Assembly (NCBI GenBank): GCA_913058575.1
Contig: CAJXRF010000013.1
Span: 18,104-82,103 of the forward strand
Direction of reading: 5' to 3'
DNA: 64,000 nt
DNA from: an uncultured Bermanella sp.
Lineage (GTDB): Bacteria; Pseudomonadota; Gammaproteobacteria; Pseudomonadales; Oceanobacteraceae
Shown here: positions 9,150 through 18,333 of the stretch, piece by piece
Layout of the letters: each line of letters opens with the position of its first letter
How positions within the stretch are numbered: the stretch's first letter is position 1
Made by a program: the position numbers and the translations under genes
The notes under the pieces: generated by a model
What the model was told of the DNA's origin: nothing
Databases searched by the model: none
The model's input: only the letters and a program-made list of their open reading frames with translations

Positions 9150-9550
9150 TACTTCTCGTCTTCGTCATGATTATGAGCACTGTCTTCGCTCATAGCTTTA
9201 TTGATCAGGTTCGTTAACTTGTGTCCACGCTCTAGGGATATGTCATAGTGGAAACGAGGCAGTGGCACAATACGCGTGGTCATCACACGGGCCAATTCGG
9301 TTCGCAAGTACCCAGCCATATCGTTGAGAACTTTTTCGGTTTCTTTAATAGTGGGCGCATCAGCATCCACCATGCCTGGCTTCATCACTGTGAAGTAAAT
9401 ATCTGCATAGCCTAGATCACTGGCCACTTTAACCGCGTTCAAGGTAACAATGCCCAAACGGGGATCTTTCACTTGAAATTGAAGCATTTCAGCTAGGTCG
9501 CGCTTAATGGATGAACCCAAACGCTGAGTACGACTGTATTCTTTAGCCAT
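9149..9550 (-). CDS. rbfA: Ribosome-binding factor A
   Basis: A 133-residue KH-type cold-adaptation factor that binds the 5' region of 16S rRNA during late 30S maturation. Recognised from the N-terminal YSRTQRLGSSIKRDLAEMLQ, the DPRLGIVTLNAVKVASDLGYADIYFTV core and the TRIVPLPRFHYD motif, followed by a charged acidic tail (EDSAHNHDEDEK). Its stop overlaps the truB start. The gap to infB upstream holds a hairpin terminator. Confidence 0.97.
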   Translation of the reverse strand: MAKEYSRTQRLGSSIKRDLAEMLQFQVKDPRLGIVTLNAVKVASDLGYADIYFTVMKPGMVDADAPTIKETEKVLNDMAGYLRTELARVMTTRIVPLPRFHYDISLERGHKLTNLINKAMSEDSAHNHDEDEK

Positions 9551-9651
9551 TTTGATTTATCTCTGTAAAGGCAACCCTTGTAAATGCACACGCACTACAA
9601 GGATAGATGGTCTGAACGAAAAACAAGGGACTTATTTTACTGTTCAACCGC

Positions 9652-9688
9652 AAAATAATAAGCCGCCAGAGTAAACTGTGGCGGCTTA
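9652..9688 (-). terminator. Terminator between infB and rbfA
   Basis: A 10-bp perfect stem, TAAGCCGCCA (9659-9668) and TGGCGGCTTA (9679-9688), with a 10-base loop. On the minus strand it is followed by TTATTTTG. It lies 50 bases past infB and would attenuate transcription into rbfA-truB. Confidence 0.72.
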
Positions 9689-9737
9689 GACTCTTAACGA
9701 ATTAAGAGTTGTTTACGCAATCAATATGATTGGAAAA

Positions 9738-12077
9738 TTAAAGAGTTCGAGCGATTTCACGCACTTCGAATACTTCAATTTGGTCACCCGCTTGTACGTT
9801 ATTGTAGTTCTTAACAGCAATACCACATTCGGTACCGATGCGAACTTCTTGTACATCGTCTTTAAAGCGACGCAGCGACTCAAGCTCACCTTCGTAAATA
9901 ACCACGTTGTCACGTAGCACACGAATTTTCTTGCTACGGTAGATCGTACCCTCTGTCACCATACAACCGGCCACATCACCAAACTTAGGCGAGCGGAACA
10001 CTTCACGTACCTGAGCAATACCGACAATTTCTTCACGCAATTCAGGAGACAATAGACCTGACATGGCTTGTTTAACATCGTCGATCAAATCGTAAATGAT
10101 GCTGTAGTAACGCAAGTCCATATCGTTCGTTTCGACCATACGCTTAGCGGCCACATCGGCACGCACGTTAAAGCCAAACAATACTGAACCTGTGGCAAAT
10201 GCCAAACTAGCGTCAGTTTCGGTGATACCACCTACACCGCTAGATACGATACTGACACGCACTTCGTCCGTAGAAAGTTGCTCAAGAGAGCTGATTAAAG
10301 CTTCCAAAGAGCCACGCACATCGGTCTTAATAACGATATTAAGAACAGATGCTTCAGCTTCACCGTTCATGTTGAACAAGGCATCCAGCTTAGCTTTCTG
10401 CTGACGAGCCTGAATCAATTCTTTTTCTTTAACAAAGCGATGTTCAGCTAGTTCACGAGCACGCTTTTCGTTTTCGGCCACCATAAAGGTGTCACCGGCA
10501 CCAGGAGGATTATCCAAACCTAGAATTTCTACAGGAATAGAAGGACCAGCTTTATCGATGGGCTTGCTGTTTTCATCAAGTAGCGCACGTACACGACCGA
10601 TAGAGGTACCCGCTAGTACATAATCGCCCTTGTTCAGCTCACCATTTTGAATCAATAGCGTAGCAACTGGACCGCGACCTTTATCAAGACGAGATTCAAC
10701 CACCACACCACTAGCACCGCCAGTGGCCACTGCTGTTAATTCTAACAGTTCTGATTGCATCAATACTGCGTCTAATAATTCGTCAACGCCTTCACCTGTG
10801 TGAGCAGATACCGGCATAAACTGAACTTCACCACCCCAATCTTCTGGAATAACATCTTTAGCGGCTAATTCATTTTTAACGCGATCTGGATCTGCGCCTT
10901 CTTTATCCATTTTGTTAATGGCAATAACCAAAGGTACACCCGCTGCCTTAGCATGCTGAATGGCCTCTTCAGTTTGCGGCATCACGCCATCATCTGCCGC
11001 TACCACTAGAATGATAATATCGGTAGAAGAAGCACCACGAGCTCGCATAGCAGTAAATGCCGCGTGCCCAGGCGTATCTAGGAAGGTGATCATGCCTTTT
11101 TCAGTTTCTACGTGGTAAGCACCGATGTGCTGGGTAATACCACCTGATTCGCCGCTGGCCACTCGACTTTTACGAATGTAATCAAGTAAAGATGTCTTAC
11201 CATGGTCAACGTGACCCATTACCGTCACAACCGGAGCACGAGTTGTTTTCTCAACATCGGTTTCCAGTTCAGCCATCAAGTAATCTTCAAGAGCCGAGTC
11301 ACTTACTTGCTTATACGTGTGACCCATTTCTTCGATAACAAGAACGGCGGTATCCATGTCCAATACTTGGTTGATGGTGGCCATAACGCCCATTTTCATC
11401 AACTCTTTGATCACTTCACCGGCCTTAACAGCCATGCCTTGTGCCAAATCAGCAACCGTAATGGTTTCGCCTTTTAACTCAACTTCACGAACAATTTTTT
11501 CGGTTGGTTGCGTAAAAGTGTGCTCGCCTTCATCACGACCACGACGGGCAACAGGAGCACCACGTCCACCACGGGCATTACGTCCGCCCTTACCGCCGCG
11601 GTTTTGATAACCACGAGTTTTTTCAGCATCTTTGTTACGGAATTCTTTTTTACGCTCTGGCTTATCAGCCGCTTTAGCTGGCGCAGCTTTATTTGGCGCA
11701 GCCTTAGCATCAGCTGTACGAGCCAAAGGTTTTTGGCCACTTGGCTTACGCTTTGGTGCCGCTGCTTTAGCGTCTTTTTTGTCTTCTTCTTTAACAATCG
11801 GACGCTTTTTACGTACTTCAATGCTAACCGCTTTTTTACCGCCTGCAGAATTAATGACTGTAGTGGTTTTGCGCTTTAAAACAATTTTCTTCTTAGGCTC
11901 CGCGGCTTTTTCACCGTGGCTTTTCTTTAATGCACCCAATAAAACGACTTTTTGTTCGTCGTTTACCGAGTCATCTCCAGACTTATGAGGCAAGCCTGCT
12001 TCATTCATTTGCTCTAGCAATCGCTCTACAGGTGAACCCACTGCTGCTGCTAGTTGTTTTACCGTGACTTCTGCCAT
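9738..12077 (-). CDS. infB: Translation initiation factor IF-2
   Basis: A 779-residue GTPase that recruits initiator tRNA to the 30S and drives 50S joining. An N-terminal IF2_N domain (1-52) is followed by a low-complexity Lys/Ala/Arg/Gly linker (about 55-185, including [10 protein letters not shown]), a second IF2_N copy (about 190-260), then the G domain with GHVDHGKT (288-295), DTPGH and NKMD, and C-terminal barrel domains ending [11 protein letters not shown]. It is shorter than the E. coli protein (890) because the linker region is reduced. The GGAGGAGAAGA ribosome site is strong. It is 27 bases after nusA. Confidence 0.98.
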   Translation of the reverse strand: MAEVTVKQLAAAVGSPVERLLEQMNEAGLPHKSGDDSVNDEQKVVLLGALKKSHGEKAAEPKKKIVLKRKTTTVINSAGGKKAVSIEVRKKRPIVKEEDKKDAKAAAPKRKPSGQKPLARTADAKAAPNKAAPAKAADKPERKKEFRNKDAEKTRGYQNRGGKGGRNARGGRGAPVARRGRDEGEHTFTQPTEKIVREVELKGETITVADLAQGMAVKAGEVIKELMKMGVMATINQVLDMDTAVLVIEEMGHTYKQVSDSALEDYLMAELETDVEKTTRAPVVTVMGHVDHGKTSLLDYIRKSRVASGESGGITQHIGAYHVETEKGMITFLDTPGHAAFTAMRARGASSTDIIILVVAADDGVMPQTEEAIQHAKAAGVPLVIAINKMDKEGADPDRVKNELAAKDVIPEDWGGEVQFMPVSAHTGEGVDELLDAVLMQSELLELTAVATGGASGVVVESRLDKGRGPVATLLIQNGELNKGDYVLAGTSIGRVRALLDENSKPIDKAGPSIPVEILGLDNPPGAGDTFMVAENEKRARELAEHRFVKEKELIQARQQKAKLDALFNMNGEAEASVLNIVIKTDVRGSLEALISSLEQLSTDEVRVSIVSSGVGGITETDASLAFATGSVLFGFNVRADVAAKRMVETNDMDLRYYSIIYDLIDDVKQAMSGLLSPELREEIVGIAQVREVFRSPKFGDVAGCMVTEGTIYRSKKIRVLRDNVVIYEGELESLRRFKDDVQEVRIGTECGIAVKNYNNVQAGDQIEVFEVREIARTL

Positions 12078-12104
12078 TGATTCTTCTCCTCCGCCTATCG
12101 CTGC

Positions 12105-13598
12105 CTATTCGGTTTCTTCAAACCAGGGCTTACGCGCGGTCATAATTAATTTAGCGGCCTTTTCTGCATCGATGTCTTCAATACCAACGATGTCATCTAC
12201 GCCTTGCTCGGCTAAATCTTCCATTGTGCAGATGCCACGACTTGCCAACACTAAGGCCAAGTGTTGATCCATGCCTTCCATATTTAATAAATCTTCGGCC
12301 GGCTTGGCGTTTTCTAATTTCTCTTCTGTGGCAATCGCCTGCGTTAATAACAGATCCTTTGCTCGACCCTGTAATTCATCGACAATTTCTTCATCAAAAC
12401 CGTCAATCTGCAACATTTCGTCACGTTCTACATAAGCCACTTCTTCTAACCCAGTGAAGCCTTCGTCAACCAATACAGTGGCGACATCTTCATCCAGATC
12501 AAGCGCAGACATTAATTTCTCAACTAATGTGCCTTGCTCTTCTTGCTGTTTAGCACCAGCATCCTCTTCGGTCATTACGTTAATAGTCCAACCAGTAAGG
12601 TCAGAGGCCAGCTTAACGTTTTGACCACCACGACCAATGGCAATAGCCAGCTGATCATTCTCAACCGCTACATCCATCGAGTTAGTATCTTCATCCATAA
12701 CAATGGACGCTACTTCAGCTGGGGCTAAAGCATTGATCACCAATTGCGCTGGATTATCATCCCAAAGCACGATATCAACGCGCTCATTGCCCAACTCGTT
12801 AGTCACCGCTTGTACGCGTGAACCACGCATACCAACACAAGCACCAACAGGATCAATACGCTGATCGTTAGACTTAACAGCAATTTTTGCACGACTGCCC
12901 ACATCTCGTGAAGCCGCTTTAATTTCAATGGTATCTTCAGTGATTTCAGGCACTTCAATACGGAATAACTCAACCAACATCTCATTGGCCGAACGACTTA
13001 AAATAAGTTGTGGGCCACGATTCTCTGGGTTCACATCCATCAAAATAGAACGAACACGATCACCTATACGGAACACTTCACGTGCCACTAATTGATCACG
13101 AGGCAGCAAACCTTCTGCGTTGTTACCAAGATCAACAATGATATTGTCACGCGTTACTTTTTTAACGGTTCCGTGAATTAACTCACCAACACGATCGATG
13201 TAAGCACGAGTAATTTTTGCACGCTCGGCTTCACGCACTTTCTGCATGATAATTTGCTTAGCGGCTTGAGCAGCGATACGACCAAACTCTGGCGTGTCGA
13301 TTTGCTCTTCGTGGGTATCACCTTCTTTTAAGTTGGTGTCGATGTCTGCCGCTTCTTGCATATTCAACTCAGAACCCAAGGCAGGCACTACATCGTTGCT
13401 TACAATCAACCAGCTACGAAAAGCTTCATAATCTCCAGTACGACGATCTATCGTCACACGAATTTCAGGCTCTTCATCTTCAAAACGTTTTTTTGCCGCT
13501 GCCGCTAAAGCTAATTCAATAGCTTCAAAAATAATTTCCTGCTCTACGCCTTTTTCGTTAGAGACAGCTTCGGCAACTAGCAGTATTTCCTTGCTCAT
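12105..13598 (-). CDS. nusA: Transcription termination/antitermination protein NusA
   Basis: A 497-residue RNA polymerase elongation factor that stimulates pausing, termination and, with other Nus factors, antitermination. It shows the RNAP-binding N-domain (1-125), S1 domain (about 135-200, GTVKKVTRDNIIVDLGNNAEG), KH1 and KH2 (about 205-345, VGACVGMRGSRVQAV and IAIGRGGQNVKLAS), and two acidic C-terminal helix-hairpin repeats (about 365-490), the gammaproteobacterial extension. It lies between rimP and infB with gaps of 20 and 27 bases, one operon. Confidence 0.98.
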   Translation of the reverse strand: MSKEILLVAEAVSNEKGVEQEIIFEAIELALAAAAKKRFEDEEPEIRVTIDRRTGDYEAFRSWLIVSNDVVPALGSELNMQEAADIDTNLKEGDTHEEQIDTPEFGRIAAQAAKQIIMQKVREAERAKITRAYIDRVGELIHGTVKKVTRDNIIVDLGNNAEGLLPRDQLVAREVFRIGDRVRSILMDVNPENRGPQLILSRSANEMLVELFRIEVPEITEDTIEIKAASRDVGSRAKIAVKSNDQRIDPVGACVGMRGSRVQAVTNELGNERVDIVLWDDNPAQLVINALAPAEVASIVMDEDTNSMDVAVENDQLAIAIGRGGQNVKLASDLTGWTINVMTEEDAGAKQQEEQGTLVEKLMSALDLDEDVATVLVDEGFTGLEEVAYVERDEMLQIDGFDEEIVDELQGRAKDLLLTQAIATEEKLENAKPAEDLLNMEGMDQHLALVLASRGICTMEDLAEQGVDDIVGIEDIDAEKAAKLIMTARKPWFEETE

Positions 13599-13618
13599 GA
13601 CGTTTGCCCTCTGTAGTC

Positions 13619-14095
13619 CTATTTATTCTTGTGATCTTGGAATATTAAGTTAGCTTTATCGATGGCATCAATTGGCAAGATATATTCATGTGTGTCTACA
13701 TGAACCACAATATCTTCACCGTCTTCAATGGCCACAAGCTTGCCTTTAAACTTACGACGCCCTTCAAAAGCGTAACGTAACTTCACATCAACAAACTCAC
13801 CAACATAACGATTAAATTGCTCTACTGTGAAAATTGGACGATCCATTCCAGGTGAAGACACCTCAAGGTTATATTCACCACTAATGGGATCTTCCACATC
13901 CATTATTCCGCTCACTTGGCGACTCACCGTTGCACAATCGTCAACTGTGATGCCTTTTTCGGAATCAATATAGACACTAAGTACAGAGTCTTTTCCTTGT
14001 GAAAGGTATTCCACTCCCCAGAATTCAAAGCCCAAGGCCTCTACAACTGGTTTTAAAAGGTCTACTAACTGCTGTTCTTTACTGGCCACATTCAC
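13619..14095 (-). CDS. rimP: Ribosome maturation factor RimP
   Basis: A 158-residue protein needed for 30S assembly. The N-terminal alpha/beta domain includes [21 protein letters not shown] and the conserved [13 protein letters not shown] motif; the C-terminal part is the SH3-like barrel ([20 protein letters not shown]). It is the first protein-coding gene of the nusA-infB operon and follows the initiator tRNA, an order conserved with E. coli metY-rimP. Confidence 0.97.
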   Translation of the reverse strand: MNVASKEQQLVDLLKPVVEALGFEFWGVEYLSQGKDSVLSVYIDSEKGITVDDCATVSRQVSGIMDVEDPISGEYNLEVSSPGMDRPIFTVEQFNRYVGEFVDVKLRYAFEGRRKFKGKLVAIEDGEDIVVHVDTHEYILPIDAIDKANLIFQDHKNK

Positions 14096-14402
14096 TCCAC
14101 AGATACAAAAATTGGGCTAAAGAACGACCCGGTTTCATTAACCAGACATTCGAGCCCAATTTTTAGTATTCGCCACAAAAAATTCAAACTTATCGCAGCT
14201 TCAAAAAATTGTTAAATGCTGATTGCTTTCGCACCAACAAAAAACCCCTTATCGGAACCACTTTAAAAACCTCTTAAAGCAATCCCACCAGGGGTTTCAA
14301 TCATCAAACCAGCTAACTGGATTGGCATTCAATAAATGACTCAAAGCGATCATTTATTTCCTAAATACAGTCCTGCATACAGACTACTACTTAGTTAAAA
14401 CT
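14096..14402. other. Leader between initiator tRNA and rimP
   Basis: A 307-base non-coding stretch. It contains the tRNA terminator at 14239-14297 and a 9-bp hairpin AATAAATGA/TCATTTATT (14332-14340, 14351-14359) between the tRNA and that terminator. No open frame or other element is convincing. Confidence 0.7.
14239..14297 (-). terminator. Terminator after initiator tRNA
   Basis: Outer arms AAACCCCT (14242-14249) and AGGGGTTT (14290-14297), an inner CTTTAA/TTAAAG stem (14261-14266, 14274-14279), and six T on the minus strand at 14244-14239. It lies between the tRNA and rimP, so rimP-nusA-infB transcription needs read-through or another start. Confidence 0.75.
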
Positions 14403-14479
<77 letters not shown>

Positions 14480-14490
14480 ATAATCAGCAT

Positions 14491-14519
14491 ATTATAGTGA
14501 CATCCTGCTTTTTCAGCAA
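14491..14519 (-). promoter_or_regulatory. Strong sigma-70 promoter of initiator tRNA
   Basis: On the minus strand TTGCTG (14514-14519) is followed after exactly 17 bases by a perfect TATAAT (14491-14496). The predicted transcription start falls about 5 bases before the mature tRNA 5' end. Confidence 0.85.
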
Positions 14520-14570
14520 GCAAGGATAGCTACCTTTTATAGGTAATTGAAATACCCGAAGCTATACCTC

Positions 14571-14601
14571 AAAAAAAAGACCGCTGTTAGCAGTCTTTTT
14601 T
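14571..14601 (-). terminator. Terminator after tRNA-Leu
   Basis: On the minus strand the stem GACTGCT/AGCGGTC (7 bp with one G-T wobble, 14579-14595) has a 3-base loop and is followed by eight T. It ends the secG-tRNA-Leu transcript ahead of the tRNA-fMet promoter. Confidence 0.88.
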
Positions 14602-14621
14602 ACCTGTTTAACCAGGATTAT

Positions 14622-14708
14622 TGGTGCGGATGGGGAGACTCGAACTCCCACGCGCTTTCGCACACAGCGACCTCAACGCTGCCTGTCTACCAATTCCAGC
14701 ACATCCGC
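14622..14708 (-). tRNA. leuU: tRNA-Leu (GAG)
   Basis: An 87-nt type II tRNA with encoded CCA. The acceptor stem GCGGATG pairs with CATCCGC. The anticodon arm GGCAGCG-TTGAGGT-CGCTGTG gives anticodon GAG. The long variable arm (TGCGAAAGCGCG) is typical of leucine tRNAs. It lies 12 bases after the secG stop, as E. coli leuU follows secG, and is most likely processed from the secG mRNA. Confidence 0.97.
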
Positions 14709-14719
14709 GAATTTAGTAC

Positions 14720-15067
14720 TTAGTCAATTACCGGCGCTTCAGAATCTGCAGGCACAAGGTCCAATACTGGCACTTCAGGTTCAGTCACCTGAACTTCTTG
14801 AACACTTGGCAAGCCTACATCTTCAATTCCCATGGCTTTTTCTTTAGCAAAGTAAGCTAAGGCGAAACTACTTAGGAAAAAAACCAATGCAAAAAATGAA
14901 GTTGAACGGGTCAAGAAATTACCTGAACCACCACTACCAAATACAGTTTGCGAAGCACCGCCACCAAAACTTGCTCCAGCATCGGCACCCTTACCTTGCT
15001 GAATCAATACCAAGGCAATGATACCAATGGCTATTACGATGTGAACAATAACAATTATACTTTCCAT
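14720..15067 (-). CDS. secG: Protein translocase subunit SecG
   Basis: A 115-residue inner-membrane accessory subunit of SecYEG. Two membrane helices (about 2-21 and 54-73) flank the conserved cytoplasmic loop GGGASQTVFGSGGSGNFLTRST. An acidic, proline/valine-rich C-terminal tail (about 85-115) extends beyond the core. It is 9 bases after tpiA, the conserved tpiA-secG-tRNA-Leu order. Confidence 0.96.
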   Translation of the reverse strand: MESIIVIVHIVIAIGIIALVLIQQGKGADAGASFGGGASQTVFGSGGSGNFLTRSTSFFALVFFLSSFALAYFAKEKAMGIEDVGLPSVQEVQVTEPEVPVLDLVPADSEAPVID

Positions 15068-15076
15068 AATCTTTGC

Positions 15077-15829
15077 CTAACTAGCTGCTTTACAGATTTG
15101 AATAAAATCATTCGCGTTAAGGGATGCACCCCCTACTAACGCACCATCTACATCCGGCTTGGCAAATATATCCGCCGCATTACCGGGTTTCACACTGCCG
15201 CCATACAAGATTTGCATATTAGCCGCGATATTTTCATTTTCTTTTGCAAGCTGCGCTCTAATTGCAGCATGCATTTCTTGAGCTTGCTCTGGACTGGCAG
15301 TCTTTCCGGTACCAATCGCCCAAACAGGCTCATAAGCAATAACTGAATGAGCAAAACCACTCACACCAACCACATTCAATACCGCTTGAATCTGTTCACT
15401 AATAATCGCTTCAGCCACACCCGACTCTCTTTGCTGCAAACTTTCACCTACACAAAGAATAGGAGTGACACCTGCTTTAAGTGCCTGCGCAAATTTATCT
15501 GCCACAACACTATTGTTTTCAGAAAATATTTCACGGCGTTCGCTATGACCCACAATGACATATTTACAAGAAAAATCCTGCAGCATTTGGGCTGACACTT
15601 CACCCGTATATGCACCTTGAGAATATTGACTCATATTCTGAGCCCCCCAGTTAAGAGGGGTAGATGCCAATAAACTTTTACATTGAAACAAATAAGGTGC
15701 TGTTGCAAAGACCGCAATGTCTAGGCTTTCACTTCCTTTCAAACCACGAGCCAATTGGCTTAACAAGGTTTGGTTTTCGGCTAAAGAGCCGTGCATTTTC
15801 CAGTTTCCTGCCACAAACTTGCGACGCAT
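15077..15829 (-). CDS. tpiA: Triosephosphate isomerase
   Basis: A 250-residue TIM-barrel enzyme interconverting dihydroxyacetone phosphate and glyceraldehyde-3-phosphate. Catalytic residues are visible: N9 and K11 in FVAGNWKMHG, H95 in VIVGHSERRE, and E167 in AYEPVWAIGTGK. The phosphate-binding YGGSVKPGN and GALVGGASL motifs follow. AGGTGAATAAAT precedes ATG. Confidence 0.98.
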   Translation of the reverse strand: MRRKFVAGNWKMHGSLAENQTLLSQLARGLKGSESLDIAVFATAPYLFQCKSLLASTPLNWGAQNMSQYSQGAYTGEVSAQMLQDFSCKYVIVGHSERREIFSENNSVVADKFAQALKAGVTPILCVGESLQQRESGVAEAIISEQIQAVLNVVGVSGFAHSVIAYEPVWAIGTGKTASPEQAQEMHAAIRAQLAKENENIAANMQILYGGSVKPGNAADIFAKPDVDGALVGGASLNANDFIQICKAAS

Positions 15830-15942
15830 ATTTATTCACCTACTACAGGAAGGGGGCGATATTACCTAAGAAGCCCCAAGCAAGCAAGCCATGGGGACAT
15901 ATCTTGGCGCCACCTAACGCCCAAAAAAATCAATTTTTAAAT

Positions 15943-17271
15943 TTAGGCGGCGTTACTAACCACTTCCACCAAATGATCGACTAATTTACGAACCAACTCT
16001 TCGTCTTCCCCTTCAACCATCACCCGCACAACAGGCTCTGTGCCAGACGGCCTTAATAATACCCGGCCACGCCCCGCTAACTCGCCCTCTACTTGAGCGA
16101 CCGCTTTTTGAACTTGCTCGCAATTCACCACCGACTTATCGGTTACTTTCACATTCTTCATTATTTGAGGGAATTTGCTCATGCCTTGCTTAAACTCATG
16201 AAGCTTTTGACCATGACTTAAAAGCGCTTTGAGCACCTGTAAAGCAGCAATGATTCCGTCACCTGTGGTGGTGGAGTTCAAACACAATAAGTGACCAGAG
16301 TTTTCACCACCTAACGCCCAATTACGCTCCTGAAGCTGCTGTAAAACATAGCGGTCTCCAACGTTGGCTCGCACAAATGGAATATTCAACTCTTTCAGCG
16401 CAAGCTCCATGCCCAAGTTGGTCATCAGTGTGCCCACTACGCCGCCCTGAAGCTCATCCAAATCCTGCTGATTTCGAGCAATCATAAAAATAAGTTCATC
16501 ACCATCGATAGCTTCACCTTTATGATCCACCATCATCACGCGGTCGCCATCGCCATCAAAAGCAATGCCTAAATCCGCTTCAAGCTCAACTACTTTGGCC
16601 TGTAAAGCCTCAGGAGACGTAGAACCCACCTGTTCATTAATATTCAGCCCATCAGGCTCATTACCTATGCTAAATACTTCAGCGCCTAACTCAGAAAACA
16701 CCGAAGGGGCAATTTGGTAAGTGGCGCCATGGGCGCAATCTAATACAATGCGCATGCCCTTAAGGCTCAAGCCGAACACTGTACTTTTACAGAATTCGAT
16801 ATACCTTCCGGCCGCATCAACAATCCTTTTAGCCTTACCCAGTCTATCGGACGCGACAATTTCCATAGGCACATCCATCAATGCTTCAATGGCATCCTCT
16901 GTTTCATCATCGAGCTTACTGCCATTGGCCGTAAAAAATTTTATTCCGTTATCATAATAAGGGTTATGAGAAGCACTGATCACAATGCCGGCATCGGCAT
17001 GAAAGGTACGAGTTAAATAAGCAATTCCTGGCGTAGGCATGGGGCCCAGCAAGCCAACATCTACACCAGCAGCCGACAACCCTGCCTCTAACGCAGATTC
17101 AAACATATAGCCTGATATCCGCGTATCTTTGCCAATCAAAATATGTCGCTTACCTTGACTGGCAAATACCTTTCCTGCAGCCCAGCCCAGCTTCATAACA
17201 AATTCTGGTGTAATCGGGAACTCACCAACACGACCACGAATCCCATCCGTACCAAAATATTTACGATCCAT
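15943..17271 (-). CDS. glmM: Phosphoglucosamine mutase
   Basis: A 442-residue enzyme converting glucosamine-6-phosphate to glucosamine-1-phosphate for UDP-GlcNAc, peptidoglycan and LPS. The N-terminus [20 protein letters not shown] is typical. The phosphoserine is S101 in [12 protein letters not shown]; the Mg-binding loop is [13 protein letters not shown]; the sugar loop is GGENSGHL; the phosphate loop is [15 protein letters not shown]. The frame is open to 17328, but the ATG at 17269-17271 gives the usual length and has a GAAGG site, so it is preferred. It lies between folP and tpiA. Confidence 0.95.
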   Translation of the reverse strand: MDRKYFGTDGIRGRVGEFPITPEFVMKLGWAAGKVFASQGKRHILIGKDTRISGYMFESALEAGLSAAGVDVGLLGPMPTPGIAYLTRTFHADAGIVISASHNPYYDNGIKFFTANGSKLDDETEDAIEALMDVPMEIVASDRLGKAKRIVDAAGRYIEFCKSTVFGLSLKGMRIVLDCAHGATYQIAPSVFSELGAEVFSIGNEPDGLNINEQVGSTSPEALQAKVVELEADLGIAFDGDGDRVMMVDHKGEAIDGDELIFMIARNQQDLDELQGGVVGTLMTNLGMELALKELNIPFVRANVGDRYVLQQLQERNWALGGENSGHLLCLNSTTTGDGIIAALQVLKALLSHGQKLHEFKQGMSKFPQIMKNVKVTDKSVVNCEQVQKAVAQVEGELAGRGRVLLRPSGTEPVVRVMVEGEDEELVRKLVDHLVEVVSNAA

Positions 17272-17395
17272 CTTTAATGCCTTCACTATCATTATTTTTA
17301 TATCAGCAGTATTGCTGACACGTAGCAATTGAACAACGCCAAAGCGCTTAAAAATTCAACTACTCTTGTTTTTTAGTTTCAAAATAACTCAACAC

Positions 17396-18229
17396 CTATT
17401 GCCAAGCTTTGGTTGCCTTAACAATCTCTAAAGCCTGCACAGTTTCTTTTACATCATGCACTCGAACAATATGCGCACCATTCATGGCTGCAATTACCGC
17501 TGCCGCCACACTTCCCATAACTCGATCATCAACACCAGCACCGCCCAAGGCATCACCAATCATGCTCTTGCGCGACATACCCACCAATGTAGGAACACCC
17601 AGTGTTTTAAATCTCTCTAATTTAGCTAATAACTGATAATTATGCTGTGCAGTTTTACCAAAACCGAAACCTGGATCAATTAATATTTGATCATTCTCTA
17701 TCCCAACTTGATTACAAGCCTGAATTCGCTTCGCTAAAAATACATACACATCATCTAAAACACCCGCATAAGCTGGGTTTTTCTGCATATTACTTGGCTC
17801 GCCCTGCATGTGCATTAAACACACAGGCAAAGACATTTCCCTGGCTGTATCTAATGCACCCTCTCGCTGAAGAGCACGTACATCATTAAGCAAATGGGCC
17901 CCCGCTTTCTTAGCAGCCAGCATGACTTCTGGGCTACTGCTATCAACACTAATGCAAACATCTATGCTGTGACTCATTCTTTCCACAACAGGAATCACTC
18001 TGTCCAATTCCTGCTGCAAAGTAACAGCCCCTGCTCCTGGGCGCGTAGACTCACCGCCCACATCAATAATAGCAGCGCCTTGAGAAACCATGGTTTCTGC
18101 TCGCAAAATTGCAGCATCCAACGTCGCAAACTTCCCCCCATCACTAAAGGAGTCTGGCGTAGTATTTAGAACCCCCATCACCTTAGTCGATGAGAGGTCT
18201 AAAGTTCGGTTACCACAGCGCAATTTCAT
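17396..18229 (-). CDS. folP: Dihydropteroate synthase
   Basis: A 277-residue TIM-barrel enzyme that condenses p-aminobenzoate with hydroxymethyl-dihydropterin diphosphate in folate synthesis; it is the sulfonamide target. Both signatures are present: MGVLNTTPDSFSDGGKF and DVGGESTRPGA. The pterin-site segments IDPGFGFGKT and VGMSRKSMIG are intact. The ftsH-folP-glmM order matches E. coli. The ftsH terminator lies upstream, so folP may depend on partial read-through. Confidence 0.97.
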   Translation of the reverse strand: MKLRCGNRTLDLSSTKVMGVLNTTPDSFSDGGKFATLDAAILRAETMVSQGAAIIDVGGESTRPGAGAVTLQQELDRVIPVVERMSHSIDVCISVDSSSPEVMLAAKKAGAHLLNDVRALQREGALDTAREMSLPVCLMHMQGEPSNMQKNPAYAGVLDDVYVFLAKRIQACNQVGIENDQILIDPGFGFGKTAQHNYQLLAKLERFKTLGVPTLVGMSRKSMIGDALGGAGVDDRVMGSVAAAVIAAMNGAHIVRVHDVKETVQALEIVKATKAWQ

Positions 18230-18285
18230 AACAGTTTCATCTCTACACAGGGCTCATTATTTAACTACTATCCTATTTCAGACAT

Positions 18286-18318
18286 AAAAAAAGGCAATGC
18301 CAATGACATTGCCTTTTT
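18286..18318 (-). terminator. Rho-independent terminator of ftsH
   Basis: Arms AAAAAGGCAATG (18288-18299) and CATTGCCTTTTT (18307-18318), 7-base loop, with seven T on the minus strand. It lies 16 bases past the ftsH stop. Confidence 0.92.
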
Positions 18319-18333
18319 ATTTTCTAGGATTAC

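Noticed and set aside
11474..11988. Several long plus- and minus-strand frames inside infB
   Set aside because: They are shadows of the Lys/Ala-rich linker codons and lack start signals.
9738..12077. Frameshift or truncation in infB
   Set aside because: The protein is shorter than in E. coli, but all domains are in one frame and only the low-complexity linker is reduced.
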